A DNA stretch of 64,000 nt. It comes from Notospermus geniculatus. Lineage: Eukaryota > Nemertea > Pilidiophora > Heteronemertea > Lineidae. The notes below the pieces were generated by a model that was given only the letters and a program-made list of their open reading frames with translations, did not search any database and had not been told where the DNA came from. Both the position numbers and the translations under genes were made by a program. The stretch lies in assembly GCA_002633025.1 (NCBI GenBank), contig NMRB01000352.1, positions 11,792-75,791 of the forward strand. The letters are read 5' to 3'. Each line of letters begins with the position of its first letter. Within the stretch, counting starts at the first letter, position 1. This document shows positions 11,062 to 22,088 of this stretch, piece by piece.

Positions 11062-12328
11062 ATATTGATCACTTTGTGTGTCAATTTTTGTGCTTTCTTC
11101 TTTGGATTGCTTGTATGTAATAAACAGAAATTGGGACGCGAAGAATATTGGCCTATAAAATTATTTCGCAGCTTAACATGAATAAATCGTGGGAGATTGG
11201 GTTATTATAACATCTCAAGAATATGTTTATATGATTTACTGTGTGTGATTTGGACGGATGGCGAAGGATCGGTGCGATTTTGTGATCTGGTTTTTATTGT
11301 TTCCCCATCATGAAGGCAATGGCTGCCACTCTCAAGATATCCAGGCCCCGGAGTCACGTGATGTCATACGTGGATTCTGATTGGCTGGGAGCAATGTTTA
11401 CTAAACAAGCAATGTCAGTAAACAAGACCACGTGGAGTAGCACATGGCTTTTGACTTAAAATTTGTTTTTGTCAAGCTTACCTCTTAAGTTTTTTTTCAC
11501 TCAAATTTTTCAGGTGGTGATTCAGATTGGTTGTAACAAAGACGCCTTTTAAGGTTTAAAAACTTTTGGGAATATCAACTTTGTCAGTCATGGCCGGCAT
11601 TGAGGAATTCATGGAATTATGGATCTAAAGGCCAAAAGAAAATCAGCCAAGTTCAATCCTGGCCTCATCCTCAGAACATCAACGTTGTGTGCGGTGACGA
11701 AGGGAGCAAGCGCTTAAAGAACCCCTTAGGTTTTCAGGATGCCTGGCATACTGTGAACAGGGACAAAATGAGAAGATGATGCGCAAGATATCAAAATGCC
11801 TGTCTTCATGGTGAACTGGTATTCTTTTAAATGTTGCTTTTACAGTACACCGATGTAACAATACCTATGAAGAGATCATCTGCACCGAAGAACTCTGTCT
11901 GAGCTGCTAAAGATGTTGATCATGGAAAAGTTCCCTAATTCAAAGTGCTGTTCACACCAATGATGACTTCGGGTGTCACTTGTTGCAGTTGAGACAAAGT
12001 ATCCATTCTGAAAAAAAAATTGCCCTAAGCGTACCGGTATGGAGACCTAATGCCTTCTTTTTCAAGTTATGTACCTGTTTCAAAGCTGATTTAATGACAT
12101 GCTAATTTGCAAAGAAGATAAGGTACTAAGTATGGTGAGCAAGTGACGTGGGGCTGATAAAGGGCCGATATTGGGCTGTTGGAGGAAGTCAGTGGGATGA
12201 GGAATGAAGCATCTCTGTAAAATGTCGAGATAAAAATGTAAGAATAAAAGTATCACAAAAAAATATATCAAAATCGTTTCCCAGTTGCAGTGAACCTGGT
12301 CGCGTCCGCGACACCCAACAACGGATAT
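11062..12328. other. Intergenic with fragment of a foldback family
   Basis: The segment 11665-11745 (cctcagaacatc ... gtgtgcggtgacgaagggag ... ccttaggttttcagga) is a diverged relative of the hairpin at 12521-12630. No gene is recognised. Confidence 0.45.
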
Positions 12329-12478
12329 AGCCTAGTTTATACTTCGACGCAGGACCATCGGCGTCCGACGCACGATCAAAATCTGGATGCCGACATAAGC
12401 CTACTTCATTATGTCGGCATCCAGATTTTGATCGCGCGTCGGACGCCGATGGCCGTGCGTCGAAGTATAAACTAGGCT
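12329..12478. repeat. Near-perfect 150-bp hairpin
   Basis: agcctagtttatacttcgac at the left and gtcgaagtataaactaggct at the right are exact complements. The inner arms (gcgtccgacgc, gatcaaaatctggatgccga) also match around a 12-nt loop. Confidence 0.9.
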
Positions 12479-12520
12479 TAAGACTACTAACAGAACTACA
12501 GCGGTACTGCATCTATACCC

Positions 12521-12630
12521 ATTCTGAGAACTTCAGGGGTTCTTAGCGTTCGCTCCCTTCATCACCGCACACCACGTTCGTGTGAGGTGATGAAGGGAGC
12601 GAACGCTAAGAACCCTTGATATTCTCAGGA
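12521..12630. repeat. Near-perfect 110-bp hairpin
   Basis: The arms attctgagaacttcaggggt and its partner around aacccttgatattctcagga enclose gcgttcgctcccttcatcac and its complement. The loop is about 15 nt. A diverged relative lies at 11665-11745. Confidence 0.88.
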
Positions 12631-13219
12631 TGTCTATACCCGAAGAGGGTCTGAGGTTTCCAGAACCTGCTAGACCCTCACCACCATGAACTTGCCCCTC
12701 TCCCTGTCATTTATGCTCGCTTGAAGTGATACGGGTAAAAAATCTATGGCCTGCACGAGCGGGGGGCCCCCTCTGGACATGTGCCTGAATTGCTGATTTG
12801 AGATTATTTAAAATATCGAAACTATAAAAACTGAGATTTTTCATGAGATTTTTCCTTAAGTTTTGATGTGGGAAAGAGAACGTTGCATTTTTGCGATGCT
12901 TCTGAGCTACCATTACAGAGAAATTTATATTTTTGTGTTTCACGATATTGTGATTCAAACATAATTTTTTTCGGTCTGGGTGAGTGATGTTAGGCCCACA
13001 TATAAATTTACTGGAATTTCAGCCTCGGTCAATTAGTGTAAGGAAAGAATGGTAGGCCTACCTGTATCAGGGCGGGTATTTTCGTGGGCCCCAAAAATCA
13101 TTGTTTATTGACATTTTGTTTGTTTGTGTCCTGTCTTTCTTTGTCTTAAGAGTAATCGGTTGGTGGCTACAAATTCGTTTGTTATCGAAAGTATTCAATT
13201 TGGTGGGTTGGCATGTCCC
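12631..13219. other. Intergenic, no gene seen
   Basis: Nothing in either strand is supported as coding. A segment near 13085-13130 (caatgattttcgtggccc-like, in inverse) is shared with 22620-22670, so it is probably repeat-derived. Confidence 0.4.
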
Positions 13220-14018
13220 AAAAGGGGCTGGAAGGTGAAAAATCAAAAAGTCCAGTTCTGCGCCCGTAAGTCATAGAGACTTCAAACTTGCAGGGATGAT
13301 ACATCATAGGATGGAGACATCACTTTTGGGTAACATGGAATAATTGCATGGTTATAACATAATTAAATTAAACAATGGATTTTTCAGCTGCAGAAAAATC
13401 AGTGAAAATGATGTTATATTTTAGCAAGAATGGGTAGGCAGTTTAAGCAGGGGCTCATCTTTGGATTAAAACCCTAAAATAAAATAAAAAAAATTATTTT
13501 TATGAAAAAAAGGGCTTTGAAGAAGATACCACTTTGGGTGTAAGCCATGGATAGAAGACCCAAATATTCTTGCCATAATCAGCACACCATACACTGACAT
13601 AACACTTCACAGGCCTAGGAAAAGGGACAGGGCCATTCAATTGTCAGTCAATTTTTATCATGAGTGGTCTGTGACCAGAGTGTTGGCAATCAGGGCCATT
13701 GTCACCTTTTCATTCATTGATTCACTACCTAGTCTGACCCAGTCTGAAAGGAAATGGCTGGCAAAGATTATGCAACCCACCCTTATGGATGGTCAATAAA
13801 GCCCTACTCCCTAACTATTGAACTCGTCATCATAAGGTCAAGTCAGAAATGGATAAGCCTGGGTCACTGGTAATAAGCAAGAAGTCAATCTCCAGAATTC
13901 CTGGGTCACTGGAGTGTTTTTCTATTCATTTTTGTTATGGACATTCCAACCATTACTCATATCCCCTCTTACAGGCGCAGAACTGGACTTTTTGATTTTT
14001 CACCTTCCAGCCCCTTTT
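13220..14018. mobile_element. Non-autonomous DNA transposon, 45-bp perfect TIRs
   Basis: The first 45 bp (beginning aaaaggggctggaaggtg) and the last 45 bp are exact inverse complements (13220-13264 and 13974-14018). The 799-bp interior carries no transposase frame, so movement would need an enzyme supplied in trans. No convincing target-site duplication is visible, so the exact ends could be off by a base or two. The superfamily is not assigned. Confidence 0.8.
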
Positions 14019-14524
14019 AAAGTAACATTCATAATGTTACAAAGATTGAATGTAACAATGAAACCGTGATACATTTAATTGGGTCATACGAATAAAGACT
14101 AGCAATGCTTTTACTTCAGATTTGTACAGCATTGACTCGGGCATTGTATTGCAAAATTCAAGTAAAAGCATAAATACTCCTCTTTATTCATTTTTTTTCA
14201 ATTTCCTGAATGTTCCATTTGGATTTCAACTCTGTAATGTGCAAGTGGCAGTCATAGACATTCTGATAGAGCCTATGCCCCAAGGCTACTCTACTACAGC
14301 CCCCTGCATGCATGGCATGATGAGGTAGACCTGCGGCGTCTCGGCATGCAACTACGTCCCAGTAAAAATTGCAAACAACTGCCAAAGTAATTGTGCCCCC
14401 ACCCGGCCCCCACCGTCACCCACACCCGGGCACCCACATGTCAGAATCTGATTGAGAATTCATGCTTCTTCCAAGCTAGTATAGGCCTATTAGTCAAGCG
14501 ATTGATGAAAAAAAGTTCACTTAC

Positions 14525-14665
14525 CGGTACCGGTACGTACTTCACTCTAATTTCGCAGAGTTTAGCTGCTTGTCCCTCGATCCAGCGTCCGAGATCCAGC
14601 TGAATGTTATTCTCGACGCAATGGTTCCTGGAACCACCGTTAGGTGAAAGCCGTGCGCAGCACAA
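14525..14665 (-). CDS. Candidate coding exon, unrecognised
   Basis: The 47-codon open stretch from an ATG at 14665 ends exactly in phase at a consensus donor (ccg followed by gtaagt, bases 14524-14519). The peptide contains NNIQLDLGRWIEGQAAKL, which has a normal amino-acid mix but matches no family I know. Thirty-five bases of it (14579-14613) recur identically at 17135-17169. No partner exon was found, so this may be a gene fragment or an exon spread by duplication. Confidence 0.25.
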
Positions 14666-16195
14666 CCAAGGACCATGGCGAACCGCCTCTGATTTGTTTT
14701 TCTATAGTGGACAAGAATTTCGGTTGTCACTAAAATCCCTTAATATAATTCGCCCTGTATATCATCTGCTGATTTCATGACCGGTACCAGTAGTGTTATG
14801 AGTTTGTTTATGTGCTGTTATAGTATGATTCAGGAGGAGCAATCGGTATAGTGTATAATAATGATTTTAAGTTCGTAGACAAAATCTGACCCACATCTTT
14901 CAATCCCCGTCACAACATCGTCTGGCTCTAAAAATAACTCGCTATAAGTAGCTCACTCGTCTGCCTCTAAAAATAACTCGCTATAAGTAGCTCACTGACG
15001 GGCTTGTTTCCGGTTTTTGCTTTGCGCATGCGCAACCGGAAGTTGGGTTAAATATACTCTAAAGACAATAACAAACAGAATGATGTAATTGAATTGGGTG
15101 TAATTAACTTATTAATCGCAAAATTAAACAATTAAAATATAGAAAATTGAAGTGCGCATGCGTACCATTAATAAAATGTCCTCATTCCCACCAAACTGCA
15201 CACAGCGCCACCTCCAGTCTTCGACCTAGTGACACTGCCATCAGTTCCCTACTTTCTCGGCGGAGCGATCGTAGTTCCAATACATGCCAAGTGGAATTGA
15301 AGAATTTCATGGGCACGTATACGAAACGTTTTTTCCTCGACCTAATTATCTGATTGGTCAACAGAAGCACGTGACAGCTGATAAGCACATGGTCTTGTTT
15401 ACATTCTGCCAATGCAGTGTCCTGATTGGTTGAGCAAACCAAGAACCCGTTGAGTAATTTGGTTTTATCCTTCCGATGTAGTTCCGTACGTTTTGACAAC
15501 TGCGACCTCAAAATACCCTTTTTTGGCCGTTTTTGAGAGCTTTATTGGTAGATATTTTATTATTGTTTCCAAAAAGGCCTAAATTTGGACAGAAAAAGGC
15601 CTAAATTTATTCACTGCACTTTTCTGCAGGCGCATCACAGCAGTTGAAGGCTAAGGCATTACCCGGGTTTACCCATAATGCCTAGCGAAGGTAATTGGAT
15701 TCCCACGAGGACGGGACGCGAATTTTTTTCCCTACCATAGTTGATCCACAGTCTGTATCTATCAACGAATCATAGATGGCGACAGCGATACAGTAACAAT
15801 TCCCCGTTGCGCATCAATCTCGTTCCAATCGCCGTTAGTTCCGTTCCGCATTTTATGATGGCTCCACTAACGAAGAATGGAGATAGGTGGCCTGTGAGGA
15901 GTTTGGTTGCGCATGCCCGGCTGCTTGGCCTTTCTCCACGTGGATATCTGGAAGTCGCCACATGTTACATGTGTTATTCACTGACTGTAGATTGACGCGG
16001 TCTTTCAGGACCCCATGCAGCATAGCCCTCTGCATACGCTGCACGCAGTAGGTTAGTACCGATATTATCATCAGCATGTGATCGATGTCGACAGCACAAG
16101 GCCTGCATTATACATTGTTATATAGGCCTATTGTTGTGGTACCAGCTATTTTTTAGCATCATGATCGTGTGTCATCATGATGGCGCATTGAATGC
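14666..16195. other. Intergenic with a short tandem duplication
   Basis: At 14920-14997 a 39-bp unit (ctctaaaaataactcgctat, agtagctcac) is present twice in tandem, almost identical. No gene is recognised elsewhere in the interval. Confidence 0.45.
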
Positions 16196-16244
16196 ATCAC
16201 ACACACCCGAACCATCTCCGCATGGTTCGGGTGTGTGTGCATTC
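16196..16244. repeat. Short hairpin, 49 bp
   Basis: tcacacacacccgaaccat and atggttcgggtgtgtgtgc form exact complementary arms around ctccgc. Confidence 0.85.
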
Positions 16245-16480
16245 GAGAACTTGAGCAGAATGTGCCTCATATGCCGACCCTCTGGGGAGCGCCAGTTGGT
16301 CACGTGAGACTGATAGAGCAGAGGTGACACCTACAGAGGCTCATTGTTCGAGAGATACGGTTCACCAAGCACGCCCAATCACACCTTGAATCGTCATGAA
16401 CAATAGGTGGCGTCGGTGTACTATCAGTTCAAACCCACGCGTATATTCTCGCGTGGTCTGCGTGATCGGGGTTCCCAATT

Positions 16481-16612
16481 AGGCTGGGTTTACATCGGAT
16501 GACACGCGACACGAACACGCAGGCGAACAAAGGTTTCATGGGGATGAATCCTTTGTGAAGCCATTGTTCGCCTTCGTGTTCGTGTCGCGTGTCATCCGAT
16601 GTAAACCCAGCC
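16481..16612. repeat. Near-perfect hairpin MITE, 132 bp
   Basis: aggctgggtttacatcggat at the left and atccgatgtaaacccagcct at the right are complements. The inner arms gacacgcgacacgaacac and gttcgtgtcgcgtgtc continue the stem. The loop region is about 30 nt. Confidence 0.9.
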
Positions 16613-16657
16613 TTAGATCCACACACAGGCCTAGGCGTACTCATATCTCTAAAGTAT

Positions 16658-17080
16658 GCAGCACACTGGCCGCCAACTTCGGCGTCCAGAGGCGTTTCCT
16701 CGACGCCAATGTCCGAACGCCAGAAAAATCCCCAATGTGCTACGAATGGAATCTGGAGAACGTCGCCGGACGCCACTGAACTCCACATATCAAACATGTT
16801 CGATTTTGGAAGCCTGTGGACGCCAGTGAACTCCCGAAGCAGCCAAGTGCGCTACCGATGGAAGCCAAACTTGGAGTCGGCGGCGAGGCTTTGGCCAATC
16901 AGCTTGCGTCTTGACGTCACATGATTTCAAATTGGAAGCCTGAAGTGGCCCGAAAATATGTTACTGAACGCCAAGTCTGGACAGGTGTGCTTTCACTAGG
17001 GTCAACTGGCAGCCAACGCTGGCGTCCAGAGGCGTTCATTCGCAAGCTTCTGACGCCACATTTGGCGGTCAGTGTGCTGC
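16658..17080. repeat. Inverted-repeat element, 423 bp
   Basis: gcagcacactggccgccaa at 16658 is matched inversely by ttggcggtcagtgtgctgc ending at 17080. A second pair of segments with ggcgtccagaggcgtt occurs in direct orientation at both sides. The interior has no supported coding frame. Confidence 0.75.
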
Positions 17081-18091
17081 TACATGTAGCTTAAGCCCCC
17101 TAAACCTAAACCAACACTGGTTCCAATTCCTCTGGATCCAGCGTCCGAGATCCAGCTGAATGTTATTCTGAGTTCATTATTCAGCATTATTCGCACGCTC
17201 CTCCTGTCCTGGCGGCGGAGAGCTGTTCAATGACTTTAGATTGTGGTTGAGCGTGTTTTTATACTGCTCGTCATGCTCGCATGCTCGTGGCTCCCGATCC
17301 CCCACCACCACAAGGAGGATCATCGGTATCATCACGTGACCCGATCGCACAACCATGGCTTCAGTTGGCCGACAGATTTCGACGAGTAAACATCTTCCAA
17401 ATCAGCTAATACGTTGCATTCAGAAGGGATTAAGAACATCATATGTATAGCTTACAACATCATAAACCCTAAATAACATTCAATTCACACCAAATTGATG
17501 AAATATCAGCGTATTTTAGGGCCGAAGCGCAAGTTTTCGCTCTCAGCAAATATTCACAGGGGGAAGTAAAAACTCATCACGTGACCGGTTGACCGATCAA
17601 TGGGATAAGATTTCCTGAATGAAAACGGTAATCGCATTGTGATCTGTGTTTTATTCATTTCGACGCAGGAGGGGGAGCACTACAGAGAACAGCGCACTTG
17701 TTTTGGGGAGGCCGGGGCTGGTAGTGCGCCGCCGGTTCTTATTCGTACCGTGACGGTGTGAATAGTGCGGGAAATAGCTCTTATTTACACCGTCACGGTG
17801 GGAATACATCATGGACTTCCATGTCTGTACTACCTCATACTTCGTACGTACAAACCCATGGAGAACTTCGCCAGAATTTCTGTTTCTCTCGCACCTCGAG
17901 TTGTGGTGCACCAATCAGAACGCTTGTCTCTTAGCGGTAAAAAGGCGTGCGTGGGCGTCAGAACCAGCCTCGCTCCCAGTGTTGGCAGAACGCCAATTAC
18001 ACCAGTCTACTGCATATTTTGCGGTTGTAAAGTTTAGGAACGAGGATGTGTCACATTGGTGTCACATGACGAGTCAGACACATTAGACAAA
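17081..18091. other. Intergenic with repeat fragments
   Basis: It holds the 35-bp exact copy of the 14579-14613 sequence (17135-17169) and a pair of accgtgacggt-type motifs (17738-17808). No other feature is supported. Confidence 0.45.
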
Positions 18092-18196
18092 ATGGCGGAA
18101 ACCGTAAGACAAGATATGGATGAAACATGTGAAAGAGATTATGGACATGATGGGTTGTACGATGAAATATGTCGTGTTTTTAAAGACCGACCTCGG
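18092..18196 (+). CDS. Candidate first coding exon, unrecognised
   Basis: An ATG in strong context (aaaATGGCG) opens 35 codons reading MAETVRQDMDETCERDYG then HDGLYDEICRVFKDRPR, after which a gt is available (gtataa, a weak donor) and the frame otherwise stops one codon later. The peptide is acidic and protein-like but not recognised. The region looks promoter-proximal, which would also fit a short upstream reading frame. Without a partner exon the call is weak. Confidence 0.22.
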
Positions 18197-18197
18197 G

Positions 18198-18207
18198 TAT
18201 AAAAGGC
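18198..18207 (+). promoter_or_regulatory. TATA-box-like sequence
   Basis: The sequence gggtataaaaggc is a textbook TATA box with GC-rich flanks. A start about 30 bp downstream would fall at the edge of the perfect palindrome at 18241. No coding region downstream is convincing, so this may be coincidental. Confidence 0.25.
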
Positions 18208-18240
18208 ACATCACCTGGACGAATATCTGGTTCAGATTCT

Positions 18241-18292
18241 GTGGGTCAGTAATGCATCAGTGACAGCTGTCACTGATGCATTACTGACCCAC
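18241..18292. repeat. Perfect 52-bp palindrome without spacer
   Basis: Twenty-six bases (gtgggtcagtaatgcatcag then tgacag) are followed immediately by their exact reverse complement, with the symmetry centre at the PvuII-type hexamer cagctg. There is no loop and no mismatch. Such sequences extrude as cruciforms and are normally unstable. Confidence 0.97.
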
Positions 18293-19366
18293 TTGTAGTG
18301 CATTACAGAGCTCCAACGGTCATGAACACAAATATCACAATATCTTTGTCAGAACTGCAGGGAATTTCCTGGAAAATGTCAGTCATATCTATGAATATAC
18401 CAACACCATTCTCCTCTTGTCTTATGTCTTAAATCTCAGCCAATGAGGAGAAAAGTCATGATTTTAGGGGAAAGCCTTCTAAATTTTGAATATGATGGAC
18501 ACTCGGAGGCGGTCCTTAGGCCTCCATAGGTAGCGAATCAGATGCAAGTTGACCTTGCTTCATCATGTCGCTATTTGAGAAGGAAAGATCAGAGGAATTT
18601 TATTTAGGTCAGCTGCTGACAGCACTTGAGCGACCATGAAAACTGTCAGAGCCAATTAGTTACTTGGAGGATGCTCTCTTCCTGGGCCAATTGCTATTGC
18701 ATTTTTGAAATAAATTTTGTTGTACATTATAAGCTTACTAGCAGATTTTCTCGTAAAATGACCATGATTTGCTGAATGTGAAGCCAACATTTGACACATA
18801 ACAGTATTTTTACCGACTAACATCATCAATACACACCATTGGTGAAGGGGTAGGCCTTTTTACACAAATTGAATATCAGTGAAAAGTTGTAGCAAGGAGG
18901 CCTTGTCCAGAATTATCCAACTGTACAGTTCTTTGGATCAAACATGTTGGTCCTATGCACATGCTACATGAACTGTCATGCTATTCTGCTTAGGCCCTTT
19001 TGTTACAGGCCTTTATCCCTTGTGCCCACTGTACACGGTCGAATTTTTCACCCAGTTTTCTGAACATGTTCAATAAAGGTCTGGATGCAGGTTTATCCCC
19101 AGTGGGACTAGAGTCTGAATTTCCAAAAAAGTGGGTGAAAAAATGATAGCAGGCATAAGTTGATGTAAATATATATAAGTTGATGTAAATATATATACAT
19201 GTGTAGATTGTGGTCTTTTTATAAAAGTTTAACATAGTTTAGGGCCAAGGCCTATTTCGTCTGCATGAAAAATGCTGGTTTCCAAAATAGCAGGAGGGAA
19301 TTCAACGAGCATGCAGTAATTCACCCTGACATGATACCACATACACTTGAGACTGTAAACACTCAT
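18293..19366. other. Intergenic, no gene seen
   Basis: One short tandem duplication (aagttgatgtaaatatatat twice at 19158-19200) is present. No coding evidence is seen. Confidence 0.45.
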
Positions 19367-19742
19367 GGTCGGGTGACAAACGCGGAAGGCGGAACGCCGG
19401 ATTACGGACGGCGGACGGCGGATGGCGGATCTCGGAAGGCGGAATATGCGGTTGTGTATGGGCAGTTATATCCGCAAAAAGTAGATATTGGCAAAACAGA
19501 GACGCAGGTTACAAAATCAGTGACGTGCTTTTAGAAAACAGCCGTAACAAAACAAAGATGTTCTTTAACAAAACAGAGACGTTTAGCTGTGATTTGGAGT
19601 CGTTCACAAAGGAGACGTTGGGTGGCGCTTGTGGCAGTTAAAGGTGAACCAGCCGTTATTTACCTCCTGTCTAGACAAATTTTAATGAGGTCGAATTTGA
19701 TTGGATGTTGGTGCATGGTGATGTCCCATCATGCCTCAGCAT
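19367..19742 (+). mobile_element. Truncated arm of long-TIR foldback element
   Basis: From ggtcgggtgacaaacgcgga this stretch copies, in direct orientation and with few differences, the first ~375 bp of the complete element at 19960. It stops abruptly at ctcagcat next to a single N (19743), after which unrelated DNA follows. It could be a genuine solo arm or a misassembly product. Confidence 0.75.
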
Positions 19743-19959
19743 NTTCATGATGATTCATTCAGTTTCACTCCAGTGGGTCGCTTGGAATGTGATTGTCTGG
19801 GGGAAAACCCAATGACTATAGATCGACCTTAAGTACTTCGCCTTCAGGATTCTTTGGATTGCCGTGATTGCATCCATAGAAACAACACCGCCTAAGGTTG
19901 GTTGAAAGGTGATCGGTCATTCGCTGGTTGATCCTGCGCTTTCGTCAACAACTGGTAGT
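19743..19959. other. Spacer between the two element copies
   Basis: Unique-looking DNA. Its last nine bases, actggtagt (19951-19959), form the left target-site duplication of the next element. Confidence 0.5.
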
Positions 19960-21512
19960 GGTCGGGTGACAAACGCGGAAGGCGGAACGCCGAATTACGG
20001 ATGGCGGATGGCGGATCTCGGAAGGCGGAATATGTGGTTGTGTATGGGCAGTTATATCCGCAAAAAGTAGATGTTGGCAAAACAGAGACGTAGGTTACAA
20101 AATCAGTGACGTGCTTTTAGAAAACAGCGGTTACAAAACGAAGATGTTCTTTAACAAAACAGAGACGTTTAGCTGTGATTTGGAGTCGTTCACAAAGGAG
20201 ACGTTGGGTGGCGCTCGTGGCAGTTAAAGGTGAACTAGCCGTTATTTACCTCCTGTCCAGACAGATTTTAAAGAGGTCGAATTTGACTGGATGTTGGTGC
20301 ATGGTGATGTCCCATCATGCCTCAGCATGAATTAAGATGAAAGGGGGCACTGCGACCGCTTTCCTGAAAATCGGTATTTACTGTAGTTGAGCCCTGTGGG
20401 TTGATATTTTTTTTAAAATTCCTTCGCAGTGCATTATTGCTAGGATGTGTCTATAAAACGCCTGGCTCAAAACTAAAATAATAGGTGGCGTTGCTGAGCT
20501 ATTAATACATTTACGTTTTTGGTCATAAGTTCTAAATGGGTTAACATATTGACGTAATTCTAGTACGTTCATCATTTACACATGTCAAAATGTCGGTCAC
20601 GTGACCCAGTTATGTTTATCTCCGCTTGGTTAGGATAGCGCCACTAGTTGCAGGAAGGAAGTCCCAGGAAGTCCAAGCATTCTAATTTACTGAAAAAGAT
20701 GAGGAAGGGGTCAATGCGGAAAATTGCATTATGTAACCTATGGATGCAGAGACATGTGCAAATAATGAATGTACATGAATTAGGTCAACATGTTAACCCA
20801 TTCAGAACTGATGACCAAAACGTAAAAACATTAATAGCTCAGCAGCGCCACCTAATATTTTAGTTTAGCACCCGACGTTTTGTAGATACATCCAAATACT
20901 AATGCATTGCGAAGGAATTTAAAAAAAATACTTACCAATGGGGCTCAACTACAGTGAAAACCGATTTTCACGAAAGCGATCGCAGCGCCCCCTTTCATCT
21001 TAATTCATGCTGAGGCATGATGGGACATCACCATGCACCAACATCCAATCAAATTCGACCTCATTAAAATTTGTCTAGACAGGAGGTAAATAACGGCTAG
21101 TTCACCTTTAACTGCCACGAGCGCCACCCAACGTCTCGTTAGTGAACGACTCCAAATTATGTCAACGTCTGTGTTTGGCGTTCCATTCAAAATTATTGCT
21201 ATGTTAAAAAAATATGCACGTCTCTGATGACGCACGTCTCCAAATTCTATTCACGACTCGAGTTCCACCGAGCGTCTCTTTTGTGAACGACTCCAAATCA
21301 CAGCTGAACGTCTATGTTTTGTTACAGATCGTCTTCGTTTTGTAAAAGAACGCCTGTTTTCTAAAAGCACGTCTTTTTGAATCTATGTCTATGTTTTGTG
21401 AACGTCTACTTTTTGCGGATATAACGGCCCATAGGTGGCCCCATTCCAGCGTCCGCCATCCGCCCTCCGGCGTCCGGATCCGGCGTCCGCCATCCGCGTT
21501 TGTCACTTGACC
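19960..21512. mobile_element. Long-arm foldback transposon, MULE-like, 9-bp TSD
   Basis: The ends ggtcgggtgacaaacgcgg and ccgcgtttgtcacttgacc are inverse copies, and the nine bases actggtagt flank the element on both sides (19951-19959 and 21513-21521). The arms run about 630-760 bp each and meet around a loop of roughly 150 bp near 20590-20745. Matching pairs include atgatgtcccatcatgcctc with its complement at 21012 and tgagccc with gggctca near the loop. The right arm is longer because of extra ~30-bp subrepeats with acgtctctgttttgt-like cores. Nine-base duplications and long arms are typical of Mutator-like elements; the family is inferred, and no transposase is encoded. Confidence 0.85.
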
Positions 21513-21632
21513 ACTGGTAGTGACATCTAGTGTTCAGAAACGGACTTGGGCACCAAATGTTTCAGTGGTTGAGGGTGACAGCTTCGAGCGGAGGCCGAGA
21601 CCACTGAATTACTGAGTAAACACGTAGCCTAC

Positions 21633-22025
21633 CTCTTCAAAATCAGAACATTCCACAAATTCTTTGATTTCATTTGCTTTACGTATAATGTCCTTCATCT
21701 GAGCTTCGTCATCGTCTAGGCGTTTGAGTCGTTCGTCAATTCCACTCACATCAAACTGTCGCTTCACCACGCTGTTACCAATGCCTACTGCACCAGCTCC
21801 TACTCCGACAACGCCTGCCGCGACCCCGAGGCCCAGAGCAAGATTCCCACCAAATGTGACAGGAGCCAGAGTGAGTGAGACGATCACTATACCGGCTGCT
21901 CCTGCTACAATGCCGACCCCTGCTGTTCCGATAGCAGTCTTCTTATGCGTTCCTTTTCTTCCGTCGATACACTCGGCTTTAACTTCGAGCCAGGTAGTGT
22001 TTTCCGATCGAATGTGCCACCAAAT
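21633..22025 (-). CDS. ApoL-like protein, main internal exon
   Basis: This 131-codon exon has a strong acceptor (tgctcttttcttcag before 22025) and a usable donor (gaagag followed by gtaggc at 21632), both phase 0. The peptide has a Gly/Ala-rich hydrophobic stretch (TAIGTAGVGIVAGAAG, then SLTLAPVTFGGNLALGLG) followed by a basic turn and a charged helix (IDERLKRLDDDEAQMKDI). That order and the LAPVTFGG-type core resemble the membrane-inserting region of apolipoprotein L family proteins, which act at lipid membranes and lack a conserved enzymatic site. It is a partial gene: the upstream exon lies at 25519-25583, and downstream exons were not found. Family assignment is by eye and could also fit another glycine-zipper membrane protein. 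Confidence 0.6.
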
Positions 22026-22088
22026 CTGAAGAAAAGAGCACTTGTCATCATGATTGACCATGATTGGCGTCCCCATTTTCTCCATTAA

